Below, piece by piece: positions 51,301 to 62,689 of a DNA stretch of 64,000 nucleotides (positions are counted from its first letter, which is position 1; each line of letters begins with the position of its first letter). The stretch spans positions 627,501 to 691,500 of the forward strand of contig JAZGTN010000007.1 in NCBI GenBank assembly GCA_037783415.1, read 5' to 3'. This DNA comes from Leptasterias polaris (lineage: Eukaryota; Echinodermata; Asteroidea; Forcipulatida; Asteriidae). Made by a program: the position numbers and the translations under genes. The notes under the pieces were generated by a model. It had not been told where the DNA came from and did not search any database. It was given only the letters and a program-made list of their open reading frames with translations.

Positions 51301-54300
51301 TGGTCTATGAATGCAAATATTTGTTGGTGGCCTGATGTTTCGACCCTAGCAGAGTCTTTCTCAAATGCTAAATGACAATACACATAAACATGTAGGCCTA
51401 TACCAGTGTAATTTCATGTTGGGTACGCCAGTTTGGTTAATCCTGACCACCCTAACCTGTCAAAGTTGTTCATCATGTGTATACATGTATGTCGGACTAA
51501 AAGACTGCAGTATTAAACAAATGCTTTACATGGGTTCAGGTATAAAATGTAAACAATTTTAGAATGACATTAACCTTCCCACATCATTGAATATTTTTAA
51601 GTTCCAGAATGCCCCAAAGTTTTTAAACATCCTAGTGACAATTCTGGGCATGGAGTAAAGGAAATTACACGTAATGCAACACAAAAAAACATATTTGTGA
51701 AAATATTGATTATAAATTATTGACTATTACTTTTACAGGATCATGTGACAGAGTTACTGACTGTCCTAGCAAGTTGTCATGTGCATTTTGACATTGTAAG
51801 TAATAACAACATTTTAAATAATAACATTTATAATGCGCACATATCCACCCCAAGGGATGCTCAAGGCGCCTAACATACTATTACCCCTGGTCACTGGGCC
51901 ATTTATTTCATTCCTTAAACCATCTCAGCTCCCTGGGGAGTATACAGCCTAGTGTGCTGCAATATATGCGCTACTAGGCTAAATCAATCACAAGAACCAT
52001 CTCTGCCCTCACAGGTACCCATTTTACCCCTGGATGAAGAGAAGCAATTATAGTTAAGTGTCTTGCTCAGGGACACAAGTGTCACGACCGGGACTCGAAC
52101 CCACACTCTGCTGAACAGAAACACCAGAGCTTGAGTTCGGTGCTCTTAACTGCTCGGCCACGACACGCCACAAAACTAATGTAATTCTTTAAAAAACAAA
52201 TTCAAATTTGGCCTCAAAAGGTAATTTTCATTTGTGGTAATTTAACTACATGATTTGAGCTACATTTTTGAAATTGTTGTTGTTGTTACACCTCAGGTTT
52301 TTTACCAAAATTATATAGAGAGGTTATTTACATTGATTTAAAGGGTGTGTGCAACATTGGTAAAATTTAAAATATAAATTATCACAGATTTGCACAATTA
52401 CCAACGTTGTTCATGTGCTTTTACAAAAAGGTTTTTGTATTGTTTGTATTTTGTTTTCAATCCCTTACTGTTTTACTTAAATGTAATACACTTTGCAAAT
52501 TATGGAAGAAATCTTTTACATAATTTCAATTCATATAATTTTAAAATTTTCTAAACTTTTACAGACAGCCAACTTTGACATGACAAAGAATTATCTGGAG
52601 CTCGTTGTGACTTACATCTCTATCATGATGTTACTAGCGAGAGTAGAAGACAGGAAAGCAATGCTGGGACTGTACAACCAGGCTTATGAACTCGCCTATG
52701 GGAAGAGGTAGGTACACTAAGGATGTATCCAAATTGGTGGCTACGGCTACGGCTATGACTGTTGCTAAGGGTGTTGCTAAGGATGTCCTAAACTTCAACG
52801 CATGATGGCGAAACGATCAAGCCGTAGCTGTAGCTGCCAATTTGGACACAGCCTAACTTTCATTCTTAAGCACAAAATGAGTGTGGGGCACCAGTCGCAG
52901 CAATGTAAACTTGATGTTGTTTGGCTGGTAATCTGTTTCCGCTAAGCAGGAGTTTTCTGTGCTAAGCAAGTTTTTGTGCTTACATTGTGTCTTATTATTT
53001 CCAGTGAGCCCTCATTCGCTCGTCTCGGCACACTCATCTGTGACTTTGACAGCCCAGTGAAGAAACTCACTCAACAATTTGTTCCACTTGAACGGGTAAG
53101 AGTAACCAACACCAAATGATAACGTAAACCAACCCAAGCCTGCCTAAACAAACCCAAACCTACCTAAATCTAGGCCAAGCGTGCTTAAACCAACCCATAC
53201 CTACCTAAAACCAGGCCAAGCATGCCTAAACCAACCCAAGGCCACCAGAATCTATCACAGGGATGAAATTGACCATGTTTTTGACTTGTGAAGGCACTTT
53301 CAATTATGAATTTTCTTACATCTCAGCACACTATCATATTTTGACTGCCTGTATGTTGTTTTCTTGTATCAATGGCCAAATAGCTAATGCTAATTTAAAA
53401 AAAACAAAAAAAAAAACAGTTGTTTTACTTGTTTTGCCTCTGTGAATTTGGTTCCCACACCCCCTCACATGGTCAAAAGTACGAGAAGGTACTACATCTC
53501 AAAAAAACTTGCCATAACATAACAAGTCCGAACATATTAAAGTCCAAACATTTGGGGGGTGAGTCTTTTGGAGCATTTTGAACAGTGCATGGAAATAATT
53601 CCTAGGAGGTTTTAGGGATCAAATATTTGCGGAAGTGAAGTATTTGTGTTTGAACCATTCTTAATTATTAGCAGGATTAAGATGAGCTAGATATAATGTC
53701 CTCCTCTTCCTTCTTCACAGTGTGTTGCATCAGCATTGTTCTCCCTCCTCCATTTGTATCCAAGACGCAACATGACAGCTGGAGAGATGAGGTCTCAAGA
53801 GATGCTTAGCCTTGTCTCCAAACCAGCTCTTCTCTTGAATCCAGCACAGAGTGAGACTGTAAGTACTATTAGAGTCCATTGTATTGAACTGTACGAAACG
53901 TCTTGAGTTAAGACTAATACCTTCAAGGCAAGTCTCCAAATCAGCATTTTTGTTAGTGTACAGAGGGAAACAGGAATTACCATGGCATGTCGTGGCCGAG
54001 CGGCCTAGTTCACCGTATCAACTGTCTCTATGAACAGTTTAGTCTTGGAGGTCATTGGTTCAAATCCCGCTCTAGTCAGTTTTTCTTTGTTCAACTAAAA
54101 ATCATTTAAAATTTACCCAGTCAGTTTCCCTTGTGGTTTATTATTTGAATTCATATTTAATCGGTAACTTATGACTAAGCAAGTCATTGAAGCAGACATT
54201 ATTCAAATCTAACTCATAACTGGCTTATTTTCACCAAGAAGTAACTGTTATCCAATTTTTAAAGATGGTCTTTTTCAAGCATTCTCTTTCCTATTGTTTC

Positions 54301-57300
54301 TTTAATTTGTAGATGCGTTGTGAGTATCTTTCCCTGGATACAATGGAGCGTTGGATAATACGTAAGTTTCAATCTTGGTCTTTAGACCTTTATCACGTCC
54401 AGTTAATAAACGTTTGAGCATAAGTTATCGAAGAAAAACTAGTTCATTGCGACTCCTATGGGCTTCTGGTAATCAGCGAGCCAGTTTGTGTGAAGTGGGC
54501 GTGGCTTACAGAGCCGGGAATTATGTCACACTTTTACAAAAAGGATAATGAGGAATTCTGAAATATTATTTGTTGCTATGGTTTTTTCCCCATTGGGCAC
54601 CATTTTAGTTTATTATATTTCCTCCACAGCAGGGAGCCATTTTATTTTGTTTGTTCTAAGTTGCCATGTCTGAATTAATGACTTCAGCAGTGGCTCTGGC
54701 TGGTACAATGAAAAGGCATATTTCTTCAATGTTGTCAGTGCAGCCGTAGCCATAGCCAAAGTCGTTTGCTTTTGATGCAGCCTTGGGGCATCTCCGACTC
54801 AGTAGCTTCTGGCTGGATCGTTGTGTCATCATGCGTTGAAGTATAGAACGTCCTTAGCAACACCCTTACCAACAGTCATAGCTGTAGCCCTATCCACCAA
54901 GTCGGTTACCACCTATCACAGCAAGGAGCCGTTTTAATTTGTCTGTTCTGATTTGTTTCCTCCTCAGTGGGTTTCTTGGTGTGTCCGACCCTCCTTCAGA
55001 GTAATGAGCGTGCACATGCCCTCTGGAGGCCAGCTCTACAGTGGGGATTCTGCATCACGCTGTTCCGAGACGAGGTACTCATGTTCCATAAGTACATCGA
55101 GGTGTTCTTTGATACCATCAAGGGCTTCCATAAGAGGGTACTGGAGGTCAAAGAGTGCTGTAACTTTGCTCTGCAGAATGCGTAAGTACAGTTATGGCAG
55201 ATTGTGGTGGTATAATTACAGAATGTGTTAGTACAGTTACAGAATGTGTTAGTACAGTTACAGAATGTGGTAGTACAGTTACAGAATGTGGTAGTACACA
55301 TACAGAATGTGGTAGTACAGTTACAGAATGTGGTAGCACAGTAACAGAATGTGGTAGTTCATATACATAATGTGGTAGTACAGTTACAGAATGTGGGAGT
55401 ACACTTATAGAATGTGCTAGTACATGTTACAGAATGTGGTAGTACATGTTACAGAATGTGGTAGTACAGTTACAGAATGTGGTAGTACAGTTACAGAATG
55501 TGCTAGTACAGTTACAGAATGCGCTAGTACAGTTACAGAATGCGCTAGTACAGTTACATAATGTGCTAGTACAGTTACAGAATGTGCTAGTACAGTTACA
55601 AAATGCGCTAGTACAGTTACAGAATGTGCTAGTACAGTTACAGAATGTGCTAGTACAGTTACAGAATGTGCTAGTACAGTTACAGATTGTGGTAGTACAG
55701 TTACAGAATGTGCTAGTACAGTTAAAGGACTCCATCATCCAGGCTTTCATTCTACATCTTTATGTCTTGTGTCTTTCTAGGGTCTTGAATATTAGATGAA
55801 GTTTTAAGCAGACAACACTTTACCAAGATTATTAGAGTTATGATTTTTTTTTTTTTTTTTCACAGACCCTCCGTTCATCGAGACAGACGGAAGTTTTTAA
55901 GAGGAGCTCTGAAGGAGCTAGTGACAATCCTATCAGATCAACCAGGACTTCTGGGACCAAAGGTAAGCCAAGTATTTGTTCAGTCTTTTGCAAAGTTTCA
56001 AATCCTACTCATGTACATGATGTTACCACAAACCTTACTAGATTGCATCTCCACCATGCAAAGTTTCAAATCCTACTCATGTACATGGTGTTACCGCAAA
56101 CCTTACTAGATTGTATCTCCACCATGCAAAGTTACAAATCCTACGTAACAATGTTGTCTTGTCTTGCAGGCTTTGTACGTCTTCATGGGGCTAGCCTTTG
56201 CTAGGGATGAGATCCTTTGGTTAGTAAGACACGCTGAGCATCCTCATCCTAAGATGAAGTCCAAGGCTAATGTTGAGGACTTTTTGGATCCCCTTCTTCC
56301 TGAGATGCTCTTCTATATGGAGGAGTTGAGAGGTATGTCAAGGACGGTAGATTTAATCTTGTAAACACCAAAGGGTTCCACTTCACACAGCCAACAGATT
56401 TCTCAACTCAACTCAAAGTAACATTAATTTCCACATTCACATTTGTAATTAGAGGATACAATGACTTAAAGATAATGCGGAGGCATGTTCCGAAAAAGCA
56501 GGGCTTGTCGAGGAACAGCCTAACAGCCTTAAGACAAGAAAAACAAGAACTAACAATAAGTAACAACTAGACAAAGGTGACCAAACAATGTGTATACACG
56601 TACTAGGTTATTCAAAGCAATAGACCTTACGCGTTGACGTCACCAAGCCGCCATCTTAGAGGTTAACTGATGATGAAACAATGGAAACGCGCTGATTTGT
56701 ACGCGCGGCGCACAGGACTGGCCAATGAACATCTTACTTTTGACCTCTAGGCGAGGGCGCCCTACTCAAATGACGTCATATGCATAAGGTCTATAATACT
56801 GGAAATGTATGGAATTACCCAGTGATACATTGCAGCCATTCCATTAACTAATAGTACACCCCCTGTAAACTGATTACCTAAGGCAAGGTCCTTTATCACA
56901 CAACCACGTGCTTGGGTTTTGTGTGTTTTATCTTTTAATAATTTAAAATGTAACTTTTCACCTTTGTAAACTGATCATTTCAGGGTGTTTTTGTTTTCCC
57001 TGTCAATCAGTGTTTATTGTAAGAAGTAACTATAAATAAATAGTAAACGTGCGGGTACAACCATGTATTAAATCTCTTTTGTGGGAGTGTTGGCTCTGAA
57101 AAGAGCCGGTGTGGTCTCGACGTTTCGAACAATGTACTTGCTCGTCTTCAGGTAACTAGTGTTTATTGTGTTTTAAACCGAATAAATAGTATAAAAATTA
57201 TTTAAAAAACTGTCAAAGTAATACTTCCTACAAAGATACACCTTTAACCTGACTGCTTCTACTCCTCAGCCTTGGTGAAGAAGTACCATCAAGTACTTCA

Positions 57301-60300
57301 GCAGTATTATATCCAGTACCTGAACGGCTATGATGCGATTGTCCTGAATAATCTGGCCAAGGTAGGTCTCTCTCTCAAATCAAATCAAAAACAATCATTG
57401 TAAACATTTAGTTTATGAATATTTATAATAATAACTAGTTTTTATATGGCGCTTTATCTACAGGCGTCTCAAAGCATGTATTGTTATTTTCTAGACATGT
57501 TTAGGCAGTCTCCCTATTTTGTCAATATCTTTGTTCGGGGTGCCAATTTAAAAAAAGTTACCCTGTCATTTTCCTTAATGGTTTATTTGTATTTGTATTT
57601 ATTGTCCAAACCAACAGCGGACGAGCTGCCAATTACAGGAAAGGGAAAATATAAAATTAAAACAAAATTTAATTTGAAAATAAAAATTCAATATATAAAT
57701 GTAAAAGAAAATTAACTAGTAAAGAATTACTAACAAAAAAACAAATAAATAATTGTATAAATACATACATACATATAAAAAAATATAACAAAAAAAAAAT
57801 TACTTGAATATTAAGAATAACTCAATGAGCCTTTACTTGAATATTAAGAATAACTCAATGAGCCTTTACTTGAATATTAAGAATAACTCAATGAGCCTTT
57901 ACTTGAATATTAAGAATAACTCAATGAGCCTTTACTTGAATATTAAGAATAACTCAATGAGCCTTTACTTGAATATTAAGAATAACTCAATGAGCCTTTA
58001 CTTGAATATTAAGAATAACTCAATGAGCCTTTACTTGAATATTAAGAATAACTCAATGAGCCTTTACTTGAATATTAAGAATAACTCAATGAGCCTTTAC
58101 TTGAATATTAAGAATAACTCAATGAGCCTTTACTTGAATATTAAGAATAACTCAATGAGCCTTTACTTGAATATTAAGAATAACTCAATGAGCCTTTACT
58201 TGAATATTAAGAATAACTCAATGAGCCTTTACTTGAATATTAAGAATAACTCAATGAGCCTTTACTTGAATATTAAGAATAACTCAATGAGCCTTTACTT
58301 GAATATTAAGAATAACTCAATGAGCCTTTACTTGAATATTAAGAATAACTCAATGAGCCTTTACTTGAATATTAAGAATAACTCAATGAGCCTTTACTTG
58401 AATATTAAGAATAACTCAATGAGCCTTTACTTGAATATTAAGAATAACTCAATGAGCCTTTACTTGAATATTAAGAATAACTCAATGAGCCTTTACTTGA
58501 ATATTAAGAATAACTCAATGAGCCTTTACTTGAATATTAAGAATAACTCAATGAGCCTTTACTTGAATATTAAGAATAACTCAATGAGCCTTTACTTGAA
58601 TATTAAGAATAACTCAATGAGCCTTTACTTGAATATTAAGAATAACTCAATGAGCCTTTACTTGAATATTAAGAATAACTCAATGAGCCTTTACTTGAAT
58701 ATTAAGAATAACTCAATGAGCCTTTACTTGAATATTAAGAATAACTCAATGAGCCTTTACTTGAATATTAAGAATAACTCAATGAGCCTTTACTTGAATA
58801 TTAAGAATAACTCAATGAGCCTTTACTTGAATATTAAGAATAACTCAATGAGCCTTTACTTGAATATTAAGAATAACTCAATGAGCCTTTACTTGAATAT
58901 TAAGAATAACTCAATGAGCCTTTACTTGAATATTAAGAATAACTCAATGAGCCTTTACTTGAATATTAAGAATAACTCAATGAGCCTTTACTTGAATATT
59001 AAGAATAACTCAATGAGCCTTTACTTGAATATTAAGAATAACTCAATGAGCCTTTACTTGAATATTAAGAATAACTCAATGAGCCTTTACTTGAATATTA
59101 AGAATAACTCAATGAGCCTTTACTTGAATATTAAGAATAACTCAATGAGCCTTTACTTGAATATTAAGAATAACTCAATGAGCCTTTACTTGAATATTAA
59201 GAATAACTCAATGAGCCTTTACTTGAATATTAAGAATAACTCAATGAGCCTTTACTTGAATATTAAGAATAACTCAATGAGCCTTTACTTGAATATTAAG
59301 AATAACTCAATGAGCCTTTACTTGAATATTAAGAATAACTCAATGAGCCTTTACTTGAATATTAAGAATAACTCAATGAGCCTTTACTTGAATATTAAGA
59401 ATAACTCAATGAGCCTTTACTTGAATATTAAGAATAACTCAATGAGCCTTTACTTGAATATTAAGAATAACTCAATGAGCCTTTACTTGAATATTAAGAA
59501 TAACTCAATGAGCCTTTACTTGAATATTAAGAATAACTCAATGAGCCTTTACTTGAATATTAAGAATAACTCAATGAGCCTTTACTTGAATATTAAGAAT
59601 AACTCAATGAGCCTTTACTTGAATATTAAGAATAACTCAATGAGCCTTTACTTGAATATTAAGAATAACTCAATGAGCCTTTACTTGAATATTAAGAATA
59701 ACTCAATGAGCCTTTACTTGAATATTAAGAATAACTCAATGAGCCTTTACTTGAATATTAAGAATAACTCAATGAGCCTTTACTTGAATATTAAGAATAA
59801 CTCAATGAGCCTTTACTTGAATATTAAGAATAACTCAATGAGCCTTTACTTGAATATTAAGAATAACTCAATGAGCCTTTACTTGAATATTAAGAATAAC
59901 TCAATGAGCCTTTACTTGAATATTAAGAATAACTCAATGAGCCTTTACTTGAATATTAAGAATAACTCAATGAGCCTTTACTTGAATATTAAGAATAACT
60001 CAATGAGCCTTTACTTGAATATTAAGAATAACTCAATGAGCCTTTACTTGAATATTAAGAATAACTCAATGAGCCTTTACTTGAATATTAAGAATAACTC
60101 AATGAGCCTTTACTTGAATATTAAGAATAACTCAATGAGCCTTTACTTGAATATTAAGAATAACTCAATGAGCCTTTACTTGAATATTAAGAATAACTCA
60201 ATGAGCCTTTACTTGAATATTAAGAATAACTCAATGAGCCTTTACTTGAATATTAAGAATAACTCAATGAGCCTTTACTTGAATATTAAGAATAACTCAA

Positions 60301-62241
60301 TGAGCCTTTACTTGAATATTAAGAATAACTCAATGAGCCTTTACTTGAATATTAAGAATAACTCAATGAGCCTTTACTTGAATATTAAGAATAACTCAAT
60401 GAGCCTTTACTTGAATATTAAGAATAACTCAATGAGCCTTTACTTGAATATTAAGAATAACTCAATGAGCCTTTACTTGAATATTAAGAATAACTCAATG
60501 AGCCTTTACTTGAATATTAAGAATAACTCAATGAGCCAGGATTAATATGTGCTAGGTTTACTCACTGTTTGTTTCTTTCTCTCCAGAATCTTCCATTGTG
60601 CTCTGAAGATGAATCCATTATTCTCTCCTCCTTCGTCCAAACAATGGAAACTCTCAATCTCCAAAAAGGTAATATTGACCAGTACAGAGGGCAATAGTAT
60701 AATACTGACTGCTCAAATGGGCATTAGCTTTATTTGATGTAACTTAGACATTAGTCTGATTATTATGTCCTCCTTGGTCATAACAATGAAACTCTCAATC
60801 TTCAAAAAGGTAATATTGACCGACACTTGAGGGCAATAGTATAATACTGACTGCTCAAATGGGCATAAGCTTTATTTGATGTACCTTCTGAGGATGCATC
60901 CAAAAAGTCATCCTCTTTCATCGCGAACATAGTATACAGGCTTTAATTTGTGTTTTGCAGTGGCCTCTAGACTCAGGGTCACAGGTCATCCCATTCTGGT
61001 CACCCCAAATTGATTTAAATACTAAGCAGGCACATGTAAATAAAAAGAAAACAACAAGAATTAAGTGGGTTGATTTGATTCATTTAGTTTCCTTTTGTGA
61101 CTTAATGGCGGTTTATTTGATGATATATTGACTTTCCCTTTCCTATGTTCCATCTTGTCTCCAGTTGAAAGCGGAGACGTCTTTGACTTCCGAGGTTTCC
61201 GTATGGACTGGTTCCGACTTCAGGCCTACACTAGCGTGCGTAAAGCCACCCTCATCCTGACTGAGAATCATGAGCTAGCTAGAACAATGAATACTATTGT
61301 GTTCCATACCATCATGGTAGACGCACTGGATGAAATCCTGAATGAGACGTCAGACTTGAGCATCTTCTGGTGAGAAAAAAAGCCCTGAAGAAAAAACTTA
61401 AAAACCAAAATGAGAAAATAGAATTAGCTGTTGGGAACTGCTTACCAACCAAAAGGACCTATAGCATAAATGCTAAAAATATGTAATGACCTGACGTTTC
61501 GACCCTAGCAGAGTCTTTCTCGAAAGTTAAAACACTCTCCAGCCTCTCAGAAAATACCATCTTATGCCGTAAAGACAGACAAATGCAACCTTGCTGCTTT
61601 GCAAACCATGAATGAGCTTGAACAATCAGGTTCATGTGGCGAGTGCTACGACATGACTAAAAACATGTTAACCTTTTCCCATGATGCGCTGCACTGTACT
61701 GTATTTTGACTTGCCCTTATTCTTGTATTTAGTATGATTAGTATTACTAAGCCAAGTTGTTGATATCTCGAATTGTTTAACAGCCATCGCAGAATGTTTG
61801 AGATGTGTTTGAGTTATGCCTCCCTGTTACTAAGTTACTTGGGTTACTTGAGTTACTAAGGTACTTGGGTACCTATAAAAGTTACTTGAGTTACTAAGTT
61901 ACTTGAGTTAACTAAGTTACTGGAGTTACTTGAGTTACTAAGTTACTTGAGTTAACTAAGTTACTTGAGTTACTTGAGTTACTAAGTTACTTGAGTTAAC
62001 TAAGTTACTGGAGTTACTTGAGTTACTAAGTTACTTGAGTTAACTAAGTTACTGGAGTTACTTGAGTTACTAAGCCAAGTTATTGATATCTCTTTTATTT
62101 GTTAACAGCCATCGTAGTCGATTCTTCGACCGGATGTTCGAGATGTGTCTGAGTTACGCCTCCCAGGCTCGTTTTGCCATTGCATTCCCACTCATCTGCA
62201 CTCACTTTATCAACTGTACCCATGAACTCTGCCCTGAAGAG
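48339..62241 (+). CDS. NCKAP1: Nck-associated protein 1 / HEM (WAVE complex), 5' part, 15 exons, runs off window
   Basis: NCKAP1 pairs with CYFIP/Sra1 in the WAVE regulatory complex, which controls Arp2/3-driven actin assembly at the membrane. Exons: 48339-48437, 49148-49255, 50159-50251, 51739-51795, 52565-52707, 53005-53095, 53721-53858, 54313-54361, 54968-55181, 55866-55962, 56170-56332, 57270-57361, 60587-60668, 61165-61369, 62109-62241. That is 1764 nt, 588 codons, with phases consistent throughout; human NCKAP1 has about 1,128 aa, so roughly half is present. Matching blocks: [16 protein letters not shown] near the start, [40 protein letters not shown] with [32 protein letters not shown], and [20 protein letters not shown] at the last seen exon. 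The ATG chosen aligns with the family start. Intron 12 holds the 33-bp array; exons 9, 13 and 15 have partial duplicates nearby. Confidence 0.96.
49320..49540 (+). mobile_element. tRNA-derived SINE (Gly/Glu-like head)
   Basis: GGTTGGCATAGTGGTACCTG head, TAGTTCAAATTCCACCAGGG B box, GGTTTTCAGTCCATACC, and TGTGGTTTTCCTCCCACATC body. It is the inverse of 30655-30925. A further tRNA-like B box (GTGGGATTCGAACCCATG, reverse) is at 49668-49690. NCKAP1 intron 2. Confidence 0.8.
49908..50660 (+). repeat. Direct duplication flanking NCKAP1 exon 3
   Basis: 49908-50120 aligns with 50440-50660: TCTGACCATCTCAATT, CATCCTCATTTCC, AATCCCTAATCTTAAAGCA and TTTGTAAGTGCAGT occur in the same order, at perhaps 75-80% identity. 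Exon 3 lies between the copies, so a unit of about 535 bp was probably duplicated around it. Confidence 0.75.
51812..52172 (-). mobile_element. Long SINE: tRNA-like head with LINE-like tail, reverse
   Basis: Minus strand: GTCGTGGCCGAGCAGTTAAG head, GGGTTCGAGTCCCGGTC B box, AGACACTTAACTATAATTGC, CTCCCCAGGGAGCTGAGATG, and a tail with GGCGCCTTGAGCATCCCTTG then ATTATT. Sister of 35705-36075. NCKAP1 intron 4. Confidence 0.85.
52339..52425 (+). mobile_element. Internally deleted AAAGGGTGT MITE copy (87 bp)
   Basis: TTAAAGGGTGTGTGCAACAT and AATTACCAACGTTGTTCATG are the two inverted ends, with almost all of the usual 300-bp interior lost. NCKAP1 intron 4. Confidence 0.8.
52720..52995. mobile_element. 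GGCTACGGCT foldback followed by an AAGCAC-type fragment
   Basis: 52720-52855 has GGATGTATCCAAATTGGTGG and, inverted, GCTGCCAATTTGGACACAGC, with GGCTACGGCTACGGC mirrored by CCGTAGCTGTAGC. 52860-52995 carries TTTGGCTGGTAATCTG and CCGCTAAGCAGGAG words of the AGAGCTGCTTAAGC family. NCKAP1 intron 5. Confidence 0.75.
53100..53245 (+). repeat. Imperfect tandem repeat after NCKAP1 exon 6
   Basis: CTAAACCAACCCA and ACCTACCTAAA units with CCAGGCCAAGC blocks recur two to three times. The unit length is irregular. Confidence 0.6.
53982..54150 (+). mobile_element. tRNA-derived SINE, chimeric
   Basis: The head ATGTCGTGGCCGAGCGGCCT is of the Leu/Ser-like class. The B box and tail (GGTTCAAATCCCGCTCTAGT, TTTCTTTGTTCAAC) match the Asn-like class. 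So head and tail come from two SINE types. NCKAP1 intron 7. Confidence 0.65.
54400..54905. repeat. Two dispersed-repeat pieces in NCKAP1 intron 8
   Basis: 54480-54535 is the reverse of 27962-28015 (AAGTGGGCGTGGCTTACAG). 54670-54905 is a rearranged GGCTACGGCT-family element (AGCCGTAGCCATAGCC, GTCCTTAGCAACACCC). Confidence 0.55.
55175..55726 (+). repeat. 21-bp minisatellite starting at the NCKAP1 exon 9 donor
   Basis: The exon 9 end plus donor reads CAGAATGCGTAAGTACAGTT; the array unit reads CAGAATG(T/C)G(C/G/T)TAGTACAGTT. About 25 units follow directly, all with the GTAA of the donor altered. The first two units are the most diverged, and later ones are nearly uniform. Opposing frames on both strands are by-products. 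Confidence 0.9.
55990..56145 (+). repeat. 68-bp unit, 2.3 copies, before NCKAP1 exon 11
   Basis: GCAAAGTTTCAAATCCTACT begins at 55990 and 56058, with a third partial start (GCAAAGTTACAAATCCTACG) at 56126. Confidence 0.9.
56620..56794. mobile_element. Foldback element, TAGACCTTACGCGTTGACGT ends
   Basis: ATAGACCTTACGCGTTGACG at the left and GACGTCATATGCATAAGGTC at the right form imperfect inverted ends, each with a TGACGTCA-type core. The GC-rich interior has CGCGCGGCGC. NCKAP1 intron 11. Confidence 0.75.
57440..57660. repeat. LINE/SINE tail fragments left of the 33-bp array
   Basis: TTTTTATATGGCGCTTTATC resembles the LINE-like tail at 25415-25470. 57590-57650 matches the reverse Gly-like SINE tail (CAACAGCGGACGAGCTGCCA). 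Confidence 0.55.
57800..60537 (+). repeat. Perfect 33-bp minisatellite (~83 copies) in NCKAP1 intron 12
   Basis: Every one of about 83 units appears identical (lines 660 bp apart, i.e. 20 units, are letter-for-letter the same). As 33 is a multiple of 3, one plus frame is open throughout and encodes [11 protein letters not shown] over and over (913 codons). The flanks show an A-rich tract on the left and AGGATTAATATG on the right. It lies 50 bp before the exon 13 acceptor. I treat the frame as a by-product of the array. Confidence 0.98.
60755..60885 (+). pseudogene. Partial tandem copy of NCKAP1 exon 13 end with donor
   Basis: GAAACTCTCAATCTTCAAAA, then AGGTAATATTGACC, repeats the last ~50 nt of exon 13 and its donor. 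The intron part (GGGCAATAGTATAATACTGA and onward) is nearly identical for about 75 nt. The exon part has two short deletions that break the frame, and no acceptor precedes it. Confidence 0.85.
61743..61824 (+). pseudogene. Partial upstream copy of NCKAP1 exon 15 with acceptor
   Basis: TTACTAAGCCAAGTTGTTGA through TTTAACAG mirrors the real acceptor region (62067-62108). Then 61784-61824 copies the exon start in frame: [13 protein letters not shown] against [19 protein letters not shown] clean 15-nt deletion removes five codons, and all base differences are synonymous. It then runs into a minisatellite and an in-frame stop. Confidence 0.85.
61825..62070 (+). repeat. GTTACTTGAGTTACTAA minisatellite
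   Basis: Alternating GTTACTTGAGTTACTAA and GTTACTGGAGTTACTTGA units fill the gap between the two copies of the exon 15 start. A higher-order unit of about 60 bp is visible from 61905 on. Confidence 0.9.
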
Positions 62242-62689
62242 GTAAGGCCAACCAGTTCAAGATTACTTTTATTTCCATCCTCAAAAGTTCTGTTTCGGTC
62301 ACTGACCAGTGATAAACCAATGGCCAAGTCAACAGAAACAGTTATTGGTTACGACCGCGAAAACGCACCCCTGAATGCAAAAGACAATATTGTGGAGGCC
62401 AAGCCTAATAAGCCAAGGCTTGTAGTGGAGTGGCTTTAGAAGAGAAGACAAAATAAAAAAAGTTATGAATTAATGAAATACTTAATAAGTTAATTAATTA
62501 TGACGAGACAAAGATAGACATGGTGACAAATGATCAGACCAGAAAAGAAGTTGAGATACGTGATGACTACAAAAACATAAATCTGCAGAAGAAAAGGCAA
62601 TTCTGGAGAAGAAACCAAACTGATTGTTCAATGCTATTCCAGTCTTCTACTACAGGGGTGTTGGAACATAGGTGTGTCACTAATTTTGT

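Noticed and set aside
55427..55799. Frames on both strands rich in VVQLQN or FCNCTST repeats
   Set aside because: By-products of the 21-bp minisatellite after NCKAP1 exon 9.
57804..60545. Plus-strand 913-codon open frame
   Set aside because: It is a 33-bp repeat in NCKAP1 intron 12 that is open because 33 is divisible by 3. No non-repeat coding sequence is attached.
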